A DNA stretch of 10,343 nt from Candidatus Woesebacteria bacterium (lineage in GTDB: Bacteria; Patescibacteriota; Microgenomatia; UBA1400; MFAQ01). A program made the translations under genes and the position numbers. Where the stretch lies: NCBI GenBank assembly GCA_020052895.1, contig JAGVOE010000065.1:1-10343 (forward strand), written 5' to 3'. Below the pieces are notes generated by a model. The model did not search any database. It saw only the letters and a list, made by a program, of their open reading frames with translations, and was not told the origin of the DNA. This document shows positions 5,399-10,203 of this stretch, one piece after another (the stretch's first letter is position 1; each line of letters starts with the position of its first letter).

Positions 5399-5984
5399 GC
5401 AAACTCAGCTTTTGCCCTTGATTCAAAAGTTCTCCACAGATTTCTATCTTGTTGGCGGTACCGCCCTTGCACTCCAATACGGCCATCGCCGCTCCATCGA
5501 CTTTGATTTATTCAGCCCAAGTTTGTTCGATAACGAAAAAATTCGCCGTCGGATCCTCTCCCGGCATCAGATCAACACCACCCATATCGCTTCCGTTGGC
5601 GAATTAACCCTCGTCGTCGATGGTATCAAAACTACTTTTTTCCAATACGAATATCCCATTTCTCACCCTGTCCTTTTTGAAAAAATTATTTCTCTGCCAG
5701 ATGACTTGACGATTGGGGCGATGAAAGCTTTTGCCATGGGACAGCGCAACAAATGGAAAGACTACGCCGATTTATACTTTATTTTCCAACATCATTCTCT
5801 CCAGGAAATTATTGACAAAGCCGAAGAGCTTTTTGGTACCGGGCTTTTTAATTCACGTTTATTCCGTGAGCAGCTCGCCTATCACATAGATATTTCTTAT
5901 GATGAAGAAATCGAGTGGATGCCAGGATTCGAAGTGCCAAAAGACACTATCCTCAAAAAACTAATTGACATTAGTATTTCGTGA
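5373..5984 (+). CDS. AbiEii/MenT-like nucleotidyltransferase toxin
   Basis: The 203-residue protein has the hallmarks of the AbiEii family of NTP-transferase toxins: YLVGGTALALQYGHRRSIDFDLF (25-47), with the GG-T loop and the metal-binding Asp43 and Asp45, and a later basic block MKAFAMGQRNKWKDYADLYFIF (117-138) matching the conserved K...R.K.KDYxDLY motif. Members modify tRNA or other targets with nucleotides and are used in abortive infection or persistence; the substrate here is unknown. The ATG at 5373 lies inside the preceding gene and gives full family length from LTPEQTQLLPLIQKF onward. The pairing differs from classical abiE operons, whose antitoxin AbiEi is a larger winged-helix protein. 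Confidence 0.85.
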   Translation: MHPNILTPEQTQLLPLIQKFSTDFYLVGGTALALQYGHRRSIDFDLFSPSLFDNEKIRRRILSRHQINTTHIASVGELTLVVDGIKTTFFQYEYPISHPVLFEKIISLPDDLTIGAMKAFAMGQRNKWKDYADLYFIFQHHSLQEIIDKAEELFGTGLFNSRLFREQLAYHIDISYDEEIEWMPGFEVPKDTILKKLIDISIS

Positions 5985-5995
5985 AGGAGCGGCCA

Positions 5996-6022
5996 CAAAA
6001 AGCTCCCCATCGCTGGAGAGCT
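5996..6022 (-). terminator. Intrinsic terminator of the zinc-ribbon gene
   Basis: On the minus strand AGCTCTCC, loop AGCGAT and GGGGAGCT form an 8-bp stem (one T-G pair) followed by a T-run, 16 bases after the gene's stop. It also separates this gene from the convergent AbiEii unit. Confidence 0.7.
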
Positions 6023-6038
6023 ATATAAACAAACCCAA

Positions 6039-6800
6039 TTATGGCCTGATTCGAATCACTTTGAGGTCTTCGGTCTCAATTGTCTTGAGGACATTGAGTA
6101 AGTTACAAAGATTGGTCTCAAAAACATCCGGCCTCATCACAGTATCAGTATCTGGCTGAACAACAATGACTGTCTTTCGACCACTAGTTCTAACAACTTC
6201 CACTAAAGCCAGAGCGATAGGAGTCTTTTTGCTTCCAATACCAAAGATTCCACCGCGTGTGACGTAGCCACTCACCCAAAACTTACCGTTAAACAAATGC
6301 TTGACAGCGAACCCATCCTTGGCTACAAGCGACTCGGCCACTATCCAAAGACCGACCTCAAAATGCATTTTATTGCACCTGAGGGTAGTGCCACCAAGGA
6401 CAAGTTGTTTATGTTCACCGCAAAGCGGACATCCGGCAAAAATCGTCTCCGGTGTATTTTGACGAAGGTATATCTCACAGTTACCAAACAGTTCGTTCAA
6501 GAAATTGTAAAACGGAATGGCGGCCGTAGGGGCGTCCAAGTCTAGCGAGACTTCAATTTTGTCATAGCTAACTGACTGAAAAATCAGCTCCCCGCTCCAT
6601 ACCGGACCATATGAAACATCGTATTTGTTTTTACGGTCGTATTCCAGGCGGTAGAGCCCACCGCTCACAGTCTGAACATAGTTACCCAACCGTGCCCCGT
6701 ATAAACAACACTTGGGGCATTCAACACATATTGTGCTGTCACGTTCCGTAACGAGCCTGACAATACCATCAAGACACTCCGGGCACCTCAACTTTTTCAT
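6039..6800 (-). CDS. Hypothetical protein with two zinc-ribbon-like motifs
   Basis: This 253-residue protein of unrecognised family has two cysteine clusters: CPEC (6-9) with CVECPKC (25-31) near the N-terminus, and CPLC (124-127) with C142 and H146 in the middle. The halves look like a degenerate tandem duplication: each has a metal-binding knuckle, a beta-rich stretch (LYRLEYDRKNKYDV; VKHLFNGKFWVSGYV), then a helix and final strand (FYNFLNELFGNCEIYL; LCNLLNVLKTIETEDLKVIRI). No signal peptide or membrane segment is visible. AGGAG stands 6 bases before the ATG, so unlike most neighbours it has a ribosome site and a leader of about 45 bases. It shares an 18-bp promoter motif with the next gene upstream. 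Nucleic-acid binding is a guess from the zinc ribbons only. Confidence 0.7.
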   Translation of the reverse strand: MKKLRCPECLDGIVRLVTERDSTICVECPKCCLYGARLGNYVQTVSGGLYRLEYDRKNKYDVSYGPVWSGELIFQSVSYDKIEVSLDLDAPTAAIPFYNFLNELFGNCEIYLRQNTPETIFAGCPLCGEHKQLVLGGTTLRCNKMHFEVGLWIVAESLVAKDGFAVKHLFNGKFWVSGYVTRGGIFGIGSKKTPIALALVEVVRTSGRKTVIVVQPDTDTVMRPDVFETNLCNLLNVLKTIETEDLKVIRIRP

Positions 6801-6806
6801 CTTTTT

Positions 6807-6812
6807 CTCCTA
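6807..6812 (-). promoter_or_regulatory. Shine-Dalgarno (TAGGAG) of zinc-ribbon gene
   Basis: TAGGAG lies 6 bases before the ATG at 6800. It is unusual here because most transcription-unit-leading genes in this window have no such site. Confidence 0.7.
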
Positions 6813-6844
6813 CTTAATTTTAAACGTGCCCAAATAAACTCAAT

Positions 6845-6865
6845 CTATACCCCATAAGTATATCA
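6845..6865 (-). promoter_or_regulatory. Promoter/operator with shared 18-bp motif, copy A
   Basis: The minus strand reads TGA-TATACT (extended -10) continuing TATGGGGTATAG. The 18-mer (plus strand CTATACCCCATAAGTATA) is identical to 7294-7311. TATAC...GTATA forms an inverted repeat with a 7-base spacer, so a dimeric regulator could bind the -10/+1 region. It lies 45 bases before the ATG at 6800. Confidence 0.55.
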
Positions 6866-6875
6866 CACATGTCGC

Positions 6876-6899
6876 AAAAAACCCCACCTTGCGGCAGGG
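6876..6899 (-). terminator. Intrinsic terminator of the 107-residue gene
   Basis: On the minus strand CCCTGCC, tetraloop GCAA (GNRA type) and GGTGGGG form a 7-bp stem with two wobble pairs, followed by TTTTTT. It precedes promoter copy A, insulating the two similarly controlled genes from each other. Confidence 0.75.
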
Positions 6900-6927
6900 C
6901 CATGTTTATACCAATATCCACTCTTCT

Positions 6928-7251
6928 CTACGACTCCACGACTATCTTTAGGCTCACCCCTTCGACCTTCTCTTTGGCCTTCAGGTAATCCACCAGCTCC
7001 TTCACCTTAGGCCTGTCATGACCATATAGTCTGGGCCATACCAGTATTTGGCAAACTCCATCCTCGATCGCAGAAATCTTCACTTTGGCCACAGTCACGT
7101 AGACCGGTCTCGCGTTTTTCATTTTCGAGGGCTGTTGATACTGAACTATAATTGATCTTTTTCCAGTCACCAAGACCGGAATCAGTCCCAGATCCGCCAC
7201 ACACTGAATCACCGCCCTGCGAACAACTCTGCTGGTCACCATTAGAAGCAT
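6928..7251 (-). CDS. Hypothetical 107-residue protein
   Basis: Family not recognised. It is small, soluble and valine-rich, with a predicted alternation of helix (SRVVRRAVIQCVADLG, 7-22), several beta strands (IPVLVTGKRSIIVQY; PVYVTVAKVKIS; GVCQILVW) and a final helix-strand pair (PKVKELVDYLKAKEKV; VSLKIVVES). The helix-strand ending resembles that of the zinc-ribbon protein downstream, and both genes have the same promoter motif. The start is fixed by GAGGAG 5 bases before the ATG at 7251; an alternative frame starting with TTG at 7264 has no such support. ndk lies just upstream with only a few bases between its stop and this promoter, so ndk read-through may also transcribe it. Confidence 0.65.
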   Translation of the reverse strand: MLLMVTSRVVRRAVIQCVADLGLIPVLVTGKRSIIVQYQQPSKMKNARPVYVTVAKVKISAIEDGVCQILVWPRLYGHDRPKVKELVDYLKAKEKVEGVSLKIVVES

Positions 7252-7256
7252 TGTTT

Positions 7257-7262
7257 CTCCTC
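7257..7262 (-). promoter_or_regulatory. Shine-Dalgarno (GAGGAG) of 107-residue gene
   Basis: GAGGAG lies 5 bases before the ATG at 7251. It selects this frame over the overlapping TTG-initiated ORF on the same strand. Confidence 0.7.
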
Positions 7263-7293
7263 AATCACAAATTTGAACGTTCTCAAAACCTAA

Positions 7294-7314
7294 CTATACC
7301 CCATAAGTATACCA
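7294..7314 (-). promoter_or_regulatory. Promoter/operator with shared 18-bp motif, copy B
   Basis: The minus strand reads TGG-TATACT followed by TATGGGGTATAG, identical over 18 bp to 6845-6862. It lies 43 bases before the ATG at 7251 and just downstream of the ndk stop codon. Confidence 0.55.
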
Positions 7315-7315
7315 T

Positions 7316-7801
7316 CTACCTAAAAGTACCGTCAAGCTCTTCTTGGCTGTAAATGAGCTGCTCGGTGATCGTCTGATACTCATGAATCTCTTTCGGCTTA
7401 AAAACGATCTCCATCTCTCTCTTGGCACTCTCCAAAGAGTCAGAGGCGTGGACCAAGTTGTTCCCTCCACTCATGCCCCAATCTCCTCGAACCGACCCTG
7501 CCTCAGCCTCATAACCTCGGCGAGTGCCGATAATCCGCCTCACCAAAGCCACCGCGTTGTACCCTTCGAGCACCATGGCTATAATGGGTGTCCAGGACAT
7601 ATAGCTGGCTATCTTGGGGAAGAAAACCTCATCTTTGTACTCAGAGTACCACCTCTTCAAAACTTCGTCATCCAGCTGGACCATTTTCATAGCTACCAGC
7701 TTAAAGCCCTTTTTTTCAAAACGGCTCACAATCTCACCGATCAGCGATCTCTGAATGGCGTCCGGCTTTATCAAAACCAAGGTTCTCTCTGTTTTATTCA
7801 T
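7316..7801 (-). CDS. ndk: Nucleoside diphosphate kinase
   Basis: The enzyme transfers the gamma-phosphate between nucleoside triphosphates and diphosphates through a phosphohistidine in the cytoplasm. At 161 residues it is about 20 longer than the usual bacterial form, the excess being a C-terminal tail (PKEIHEYQTITEQLIYS). Seen: TLVLIKPDAIQR (7-18) with Lys12, Tyr52, FFPKIASYM (60-68), MVLEG (76-80), VRRIIGTRRGYEAEAGSVRGDWG (87-109) with Arg89 and Arg105, and the active-site NNLVHASDS (114-122) with Asn115 and His118. All catalytic positions are intact. The ATG at 7801 is preceded by TGGTAGAAT with a 6-base gap, so the mRNA is probably leaderless. It is divergent from the Phd/PIN pair, and the two promoters overlap. 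Confidence 0.97.
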   Translation of the reverse strand: MNKTERTLVLIKPDAIQRSLIGEIVSRFEKKGFKLVAMKMVQLDDEVLKRWYSEYKDEVFFPKIASYMSWTPIIAMVLEGYNAVALVRRIIGTRRGYEAEAGSVRGDWGMSGGNNLVHASDSLESAKREMEIVFKPKEIHEYQTITEQLIYSQEELDGTFR

Positions 7802-7807
7802 GTATTT

Positions 7808-7816
7808 ATTCTACCA
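7808..7816 (-). promoter_or_regulatory. Extended -10 (TGG TAGAAT) of ndk
   Basis: It is the same 9-mer as in front of mreB, 6 bases before the ATG. A TTGTCA (complement of 7828-7833) sits 14 bases upstream, short for a -35, and overlaps the antitoxin's TTGACA on the other strand. Confidence 0.5.
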
Positions 7817-7826
7817 TGCCTAGCCA

Positions 7827-7860
7827 TTGACAAGTGTACATTTAAGTGTACACTTTAACT
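7827..7860 (+). promoter_or_regulatory. Promoter and palindromic operator of the Phd-like/PIN operon
   Basis: TTGACA (7827-7832), 16 bases, then TACACT (7849-7854), then 6 bases to the ATG at 7861. A perfect 9-bp inverted repeat, AAGTGTACA (7832-7840) and TGTACACTT (7847-7855) with a 6-base centre TTTAAG, fills the core promoter. This is the expected place for autorepression by a Phd/YefM-type antitoxin or its complex. Its edge also covers the ndk -35 region. Confidence 0.7.
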
Positions 7861-8136
7861 ATGGAATTTATTACCAGCACCCAAATACGTTCTCAATTCC
7901 CCAAAGCTTTAGCCATGCTTCGTTTGGGAAAAACTATTCATATACTTCATCGTTCAAAAATAGTCGGTCTCCTTAACCCACCAAACAACACAAGCAAAAA
8001 AATTTTTACTCAAAAGGATTCCGAAATTGTTCGAGCAACAGCAATCAAATTCAATCGCCCACCATTGACATGCGAAGAGATAGATCGCAAATATCGTGCA
8101 GCAATGATGAAAAAACATGGCCAACATCTATCTTGA
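7861..8136 (+). CDS. Phd/YefM-like antitoxin
   Basis: This is a 91-residue protein. Its N-terminal half, MEFITSTQIRSQFPKALAML (1-20) followed by GKTIHILHRSKIVGLL (23-38), fits the Phd/YefM fold: a strand, a helix, then a strand pair around a basic turn, which binds DNA as a dimer. The C-terminal half (about 45-91), rich in charged residues and with LTCEEIDRKYRAAMMKKHG, would wrap the toxin. The ATG at 7861 is favoured over the in-frame GTG at 7846 because the -10 box and half of the operator lie over the extra codons. It overlaps the toxin by 20 bases. It probably neutralises the toxin and represses the operon. Confidence 0.8.
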   Translation: MEFITSTQIRSQFPKALAMLRLGKTIHILHRSKIVGLLNPPNNTSKKIFTQKDSEIVRATAIKFNRPPLTCEEIDRKYRAAMMKKHGQHLS

Positions 8137-8479
8137 CACAAACAAAGTTGTAGATTTACTCGTTAGAAATCCAGAACTTAGTGGAACATTATCTGGACAC
8201 CACATATGCCTCTCACCATTATCTGCGCATATACTTTTTTACACTGAAAAATTTCCCGTTCCAACACCATCAATCAACAAATCCCTGATGACCATGAAGT
8301 TTGTAAGTTTTGATGATCGCATCTTACAAAAAGCTATTAACGGACCAACAAAAGATCTCGAAGACAACATTCAGCTCCACTCGGCTGTTGAGGCTGACTG
8401 CGATATCTTTCTAACTAGTGACAAAAAGCTACTCAAAATGGACTATTTTGGTAAGGTAAAAATATCATCTAGCATCTGA
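8117..8479 (+). CDS. PIN-domain ribonuclease toxin (VapC-like)
   Basis: This 120-residue protein has PIN-domain landmarks: YLDTNKVVDLL (5-15) with Asp7 and Asp13, DLEDNIQLHSAVEADCDIFLTSDKKLLKM (80-108) with Asp80/Asp83 and Asp102 of the T-x-D motif. PIN toxins cut RNA, often tRNA or rRNA, using these acids to hold a metal. The middle glutamate usual in VapC is not obvious (the region reads LSPLSAHILFYTEKF, with Glu44 a possible substitute), so the active site may be of a variant type. The start overlaps the antitoxin gene by 20 bases in another frame. The stop codon TGA is contributed by a heptad tandem repeat, so the C-terminal residues may have drifted. Confidence 0.82.
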   Translation: MANIYLDTNKVVDLLVRNPELSGTLSGHHICLSPLSAHILFYTEKFPVPTPSINKSLMTMKFVSFDDRILQKAINGPTKDLEDNIQLHSAVEADCDIFLTSDKKLLKMDYFGKVKISSSI

Positions 8480-8514
8480 CATCTGACATCTGTCATCTGA
8501 GATCTGAGATCTCA
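8466..8514. repeat. Seven 7-bp tandem units (CATCTGA type)
   Basis: Seven consecutive heptamers: CATCTAG, CATCTGA, CATCTGA, CATCTGT, CATCTGA, GATCTGA, GATCTCA. The array bridges two convergent genes. The PIN toxin stop lies in the second unit (8477-8479), and the yraN stop is formed by the last unit (8512-8514, complement). Confidence 0.9.
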
Positions 8515-8928
8515 ATACACCGCTTCATAGTGCTCCAGTTTTTCCACTTCGCCAGTTTCTTTCAAGACGATCGCCACCACATCCACCCGACACCCCCCTT
8601 TCCAAATTTCTCCATCTTGAGTTCTTGAGTTCTCGATTCCTTGAGTTCTTGAGTTCTCGATTCCTTGAGTTCTTATAAACACCTCCCCCATCCGTCTCAC
8701 CCGTTCCAGTTTCCCCTTATTCACCATTTCCTCCGGCTCACCAAAATCATGCCCTATTTTCGTCTTGACCTCTACAAACACCAGAGTTTGTCCGTCCCAA
8801 CAGACAATATCTATCTCTCCAAAACGGGTACGAAAATTCCTCTCTTCTATCCGGTAACCTTTTTTCTGTAGATACTCACTCGCCAGCTCCTCTCCTCTAT
8901 TCCCCGTCTTTTTGTTGTCCGATTTCAT
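8512..8928 (-). CDS. yraN: YraN/UPF0102 family nuclease-like protein
   Basis: This 138-residue protein of the YraN family has a Holliday-junction-resolvase-like restriction-endonuclease fold. Its exact cellular role is unsettled, with DNA processing or recombination proposed. Seen: GNRGEELASEYLQKKGYRIEERNFR (9-33), FGEIDIVCWDG (36-46) with Asp40, LVFVEVKTK (49-57) with Glu53 and Lys55, and CRVDVVAI (113-120). Between the helix ending about residue 84 and the last strand, residues 86-104 (IRTQGIENSRTQG then IENSRTQ) come from the octamer repeat, in a region where the family has a variable loop. The ATG follows the NYN stop without any gap (TAAATG), so the two are translationally coupled in one operon. 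No separate promoter or ribosome site is seen. Confidence 0.93.
   Translation of the reverse strand: MKSDNKKTGNRGEELASEYLQKKGYRIEERNFRTRFGEIDIVCWDGQTLVFVEVKTKIGHDFGEPEEMVNKGKLERVRRMGEVFIRTQGIENSRTQGIENSRTQDGEIWKGGCRVDVVAIVLKETGEVEKLEHYEAVY
8617..8672 (-). repeat. Octamer repeat inside yraN
   Basis: Seven 8-bp units on the plus strand: TTGAGTTC, TTGAGTTC, TCGATTCC, then the same three again, then TTGAGTTC. The 24-bp higher period equals eight codons, read GIENSRTQ. It is shared with the glycosyltransferase gene at 553-584 in the same reading frame. Confidence 0.9.
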
Positions 8929-9549
8929 TTACATCCCAAAATACTTAGGCCCTTTGCCATCACCGGATATCATTGGCTTCGTAGGGGCAGGGCTGGCCAC
9001 CTTTTTGTGCGAATAATTCAATTTCCTCTTCAAATTATTCACATTCACAAAGTACTTAGAAAACTTCTCCAGCAGTGAAGAGTAGTTCCACTTATTGGAG
9101 ATCACAATCTTTCCCAGCTTGCCGTTTTTTTCCAGATACTCCTCCAAGCAGTAAAAATCTCCGTCTCCGGAGACGATAATGGCTTTGTCGTACTTGGGGT
9201 AGTTAATCATGGTGTGCATGACCATCTCGGCATCGATGTTGCCTTTGATCTTAATGTCCGAACTTTCTTTGTTAGCTATCTCCAAAACCGGCTTGTAAAT
9301 TAGCTCGTAGCCGATCTTGGTGAGCGAGTCGTACAGCTCTTGGTTCTCCGCCATAAAGCCGATAAATACCAGGGCTTTTTGAACTCCCAGCTCTTCCTTG
9401 AGATAGGTATAAAACTTTCCAAAGTCCAGATTCCACCCCTTATACCGGAAATGCTTGCCGTCCTTCGTTCTAATATCGTTCCTGACCCCCAGGTTCAAAT
9501 TCTGGCTGTCGATAAAAGCATAGACCACTTCCTTTTTTATATTCTCCAT
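8929..9549 (-). CDS. NYN-domain (LabA/DUF88-like) ribonuclease-type protein
   Basis: This 206-residue protein has a NYN domain, a PIN-like metal-dependent RNase fold. Seen: YAFIDSQNLNLG (10-21) with Asp14 and Asn17, VFIGFMAENQELYDSLTKIGYELIYKP (61-87), KGNIDAEMVMHTM (102-114) with Asp106, and AIIVSGDGDFYCLEEYLEKNG (123-143) with Asp129 and Asp131. The acidic pocket is complete, so nuclease activity on RNA is plausible; the target is unknown. The tail from about 180 is basic and proline-rich, probably disordered. It is the first gene of a two-gene unit with yraN. TAAGAT ends 6 bases before the ATG, so the transcript is probably leaderless. Confidence 0.9.
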   Translation of the reverse strand: MENIKKEVVYAFIDSQNLNLGVRNDIRTKDGKHFRYKGWNLDFGKFYTYLKEELGVQKALVFIGFMAENQELYDSLTKIGYELIYKPVLEIANKESSDIKIKGNIDAEMVMHTMINYPKYDKAIIVSGDGDFYCLEEYLEKNGKLGKIVISNKWNYSSLLEKFSKYFVNVNNLKRKLNYSHKKVASPAPTKPMISGDGKGPKYFGM

Positions 9550-9555
9550 AAAAGT

Positions 9556-9561
9556 ATCTTA
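9556..9561 (-). promoter_or_regulatory. -10 box (TAAGAT) of NYN-yraN operon
   Basis: TAAGAT lies 6 bases before the ATG at 9549, with no Shine-Dalgarno between. It matches the leaderless spacing seen elsewhere in the window. Confidence 0.45.
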
Positions 9562-9570
9562 CACCCACAG

Positions 9571-9650
9571 CTCAAGTTACAAACCATGGACTTGAGTATC
9601 ACTTTAACCCGATAATTTACAAAGTCCAGTTTCTCTTTTATCGGGTTAAA
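9571..9650. repeat. Nested inverted repeats upstream of the NYN gene
   Basis: A perfect 13-bp inverted repeat (TTTAACCCGATAA at 9603-9615, TTATCGGGTTAAA at 9638-9650) lies beside a 7-bp one (CTCAAGT at 9571-9577, ACTTGAG at 9590-9596). GGACTT (9588-9593) can alternatively pair with AAGTCC (9622-9627), excluding the 7-bp hairpin. There is no T-run on either strand. It could be an operator upstream of the NYN promoter or a structured 3' end of a transcript coming from the right. Confidence 0.55.
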
Positions 9651-9688
9651 TCTATATTTAATTACTTAAAACACTCGCTCTCGATACT

Positions 9689-9724
9689 GGATCGCCACGG
9701 TTTGAGTACAAAACTCGCGATGAC
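9689..9724 (-). repeat. Hairpin repeat copy 2 (outer arms ATCGC/GCGAT)
   Basis: In minus-strand sense it begins GTCATCGCGA and ends GTGGCGATCC. The outer stem has changed from ATTGC/GCAAT to ATCGC/GCGAT, with both arms changed together. The inner hairpin is weak (GTTTT...CAAAC). Confidence 0.75.
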
Positions 9725-9758
9725 GACAATTCCATTGTCAAGTCGTGAAGGGTTACCC

Positions 9759-9810
9759 GTCATTGCGAGCCCGCCTTGGCGGGTGTGGCAATCCAGAAAA
9801 TATCAAATTA
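9759..9810 (+). repeat. Hairpin repeat copy 3, left inverted end of cassette
   Basis: It begins GTCATTGCGA. The inner hairpin GCCCGCC-TT-GGCGGGT differs from the right end by base pairs that changed on both sides, e.g. positions 12/25 C-G versus G-C and 13/24 C-G versus T-A. Confidence 0.85.
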
Positions 9811-10099
9811 AGCTTTCGTATAGATCACCCCATTCGGGGTTCATTTTCTCAATCATCTTCAATTTCTTATTTCTTGTTCCAGACTTAAGCTTCTTTTCTC
9901 TTTCTATGGCTTCTAACATTGACTCAAAAAATTCGTAATATACAAGGGTGTGGATAGAATAGTTTTTTGTGAATCCCTCGGATAAATTATTTTTATGCTC
10001 CCAAACTCTACGAAGTAGATTATTCGTGACACCAACATACAAAGTTCCATTTCTGAAGTTTGCCATTATGTAAACAACAGGATGTCTTTTAAAACTCAC
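9803..10099 (-). CDS. GIY-YIG nuclease-family protein
   Basis: This intact 98-residue single-domain GIY-YIG protein contains VVYIMANFRNGTLYVGVTNN (8-27), LRRVWEHK (29-36) with Arg31 and His35, FTKNYSIHTLVYYEFFESMLEAIEREKKLK (43-72) with a candidate catalytic Glu around 66-68, and MNPEWGDLYE (86-95). The family cleaves DNA with a single metal ion; free-standing members have no settled function, and related domains act in repair (UvrC), homing introns and transposition. GTG at 10099 is favoured because TAAAAT ends 6 bases upstream. Both the promoter and stop codon lie in the inverted repeats. A more degraded GIY-YIG ORF is beside tRNA-Pro at 4679-4960. It is the best candidate in the window for acting on the hairpin repeats. 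Confidence 0.9.
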   Translation of the reverse strand: MSFKRHPVVYIMANFRNGTLYVGVTNNLLRRVWEHKNNLSEGFTKNYSIHTLVYYEFFESMLEAIEREKKLKSGTRNKKLKMIEKMNPEWGDLYESLI

Positions 10100-10103
10100 C
10101 AGA

Positions 10104-10155
10104 TCATTTTATACTTTCTGGATTGCCACAGTCGCCTAGGCGACTTCGCAATGAC
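10104..10155 (-). repeat. Hairpin repeat copy 4, right inverted end of cassette
   Basis: In minus-strand sense it begins GTCATTGCGA, with inner hairpin AGTCGCC-TA-GGCGACT, outer arms ATTGC/GCAAT and extension CAGAAAGTATAAAATGA. It is almost the same inner hairpin as copy 1 at 4542. Confidence 0.85.
10106..10111 (-). promoter_or_regulatory. -10 box (TAAAAT) of GIY-YIG gene inside the right repeat
   Basis: TAAAAT lies 6 bases before the GTG at 10099. It is within the inverted-repeat extension, so the element carries its own promoter. Confidence 0.45.
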
Positions 10156-10162
10156 AATAATC

Positions 10163-10194
10163 GTCATCACGAGGAGTACTCGACGTGGTGATCC
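10163..10194 (+). repeat. Hairpin repeat copy 5 (outer arms ATCAC/GTGAT)
   Basis: It starts GTCATCACGA and ends GTGGTGATCC, with the inner palindrome GAGTACTC. It is the third outer-stem variant, again changed on both arms. It lies 7 bases from the cassette's right end. Confidence 0.8.
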
Positions 10195-10203
10195 ATCCCC
10201 TCT

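Larger units (their letters stand above)
9759..10155. mobile_element. GIY-YIG cassette bounded by 52-bp inverted repeats
   Basis: The left end 9759-9810 and right end 10104-10155 are inverted copies, identical at 43 of 52 positions without gaps. Each is a hairpin repeat (GTCATTGCGA...GTGGCAATCC) plus a conserved inner extension CAGAAARTATMAAAT. They enclose exactly one gene, for a GIY-YIG protein. The left extension contains its stop codon and the right extension its -10 box. No target-site duplication is obvious at the outer edges. The whole is 397 bp. Calling it mobile is inference from architecture. Confidence 0.55.

Noticed and set aside
7016..7264. 82-codon minus ORF starting with TTG
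   Set aside because: It overlaps the 107-residue gene in another frame. The GAGGAG site is spaced for the ATG at 7251, not for this TTG.
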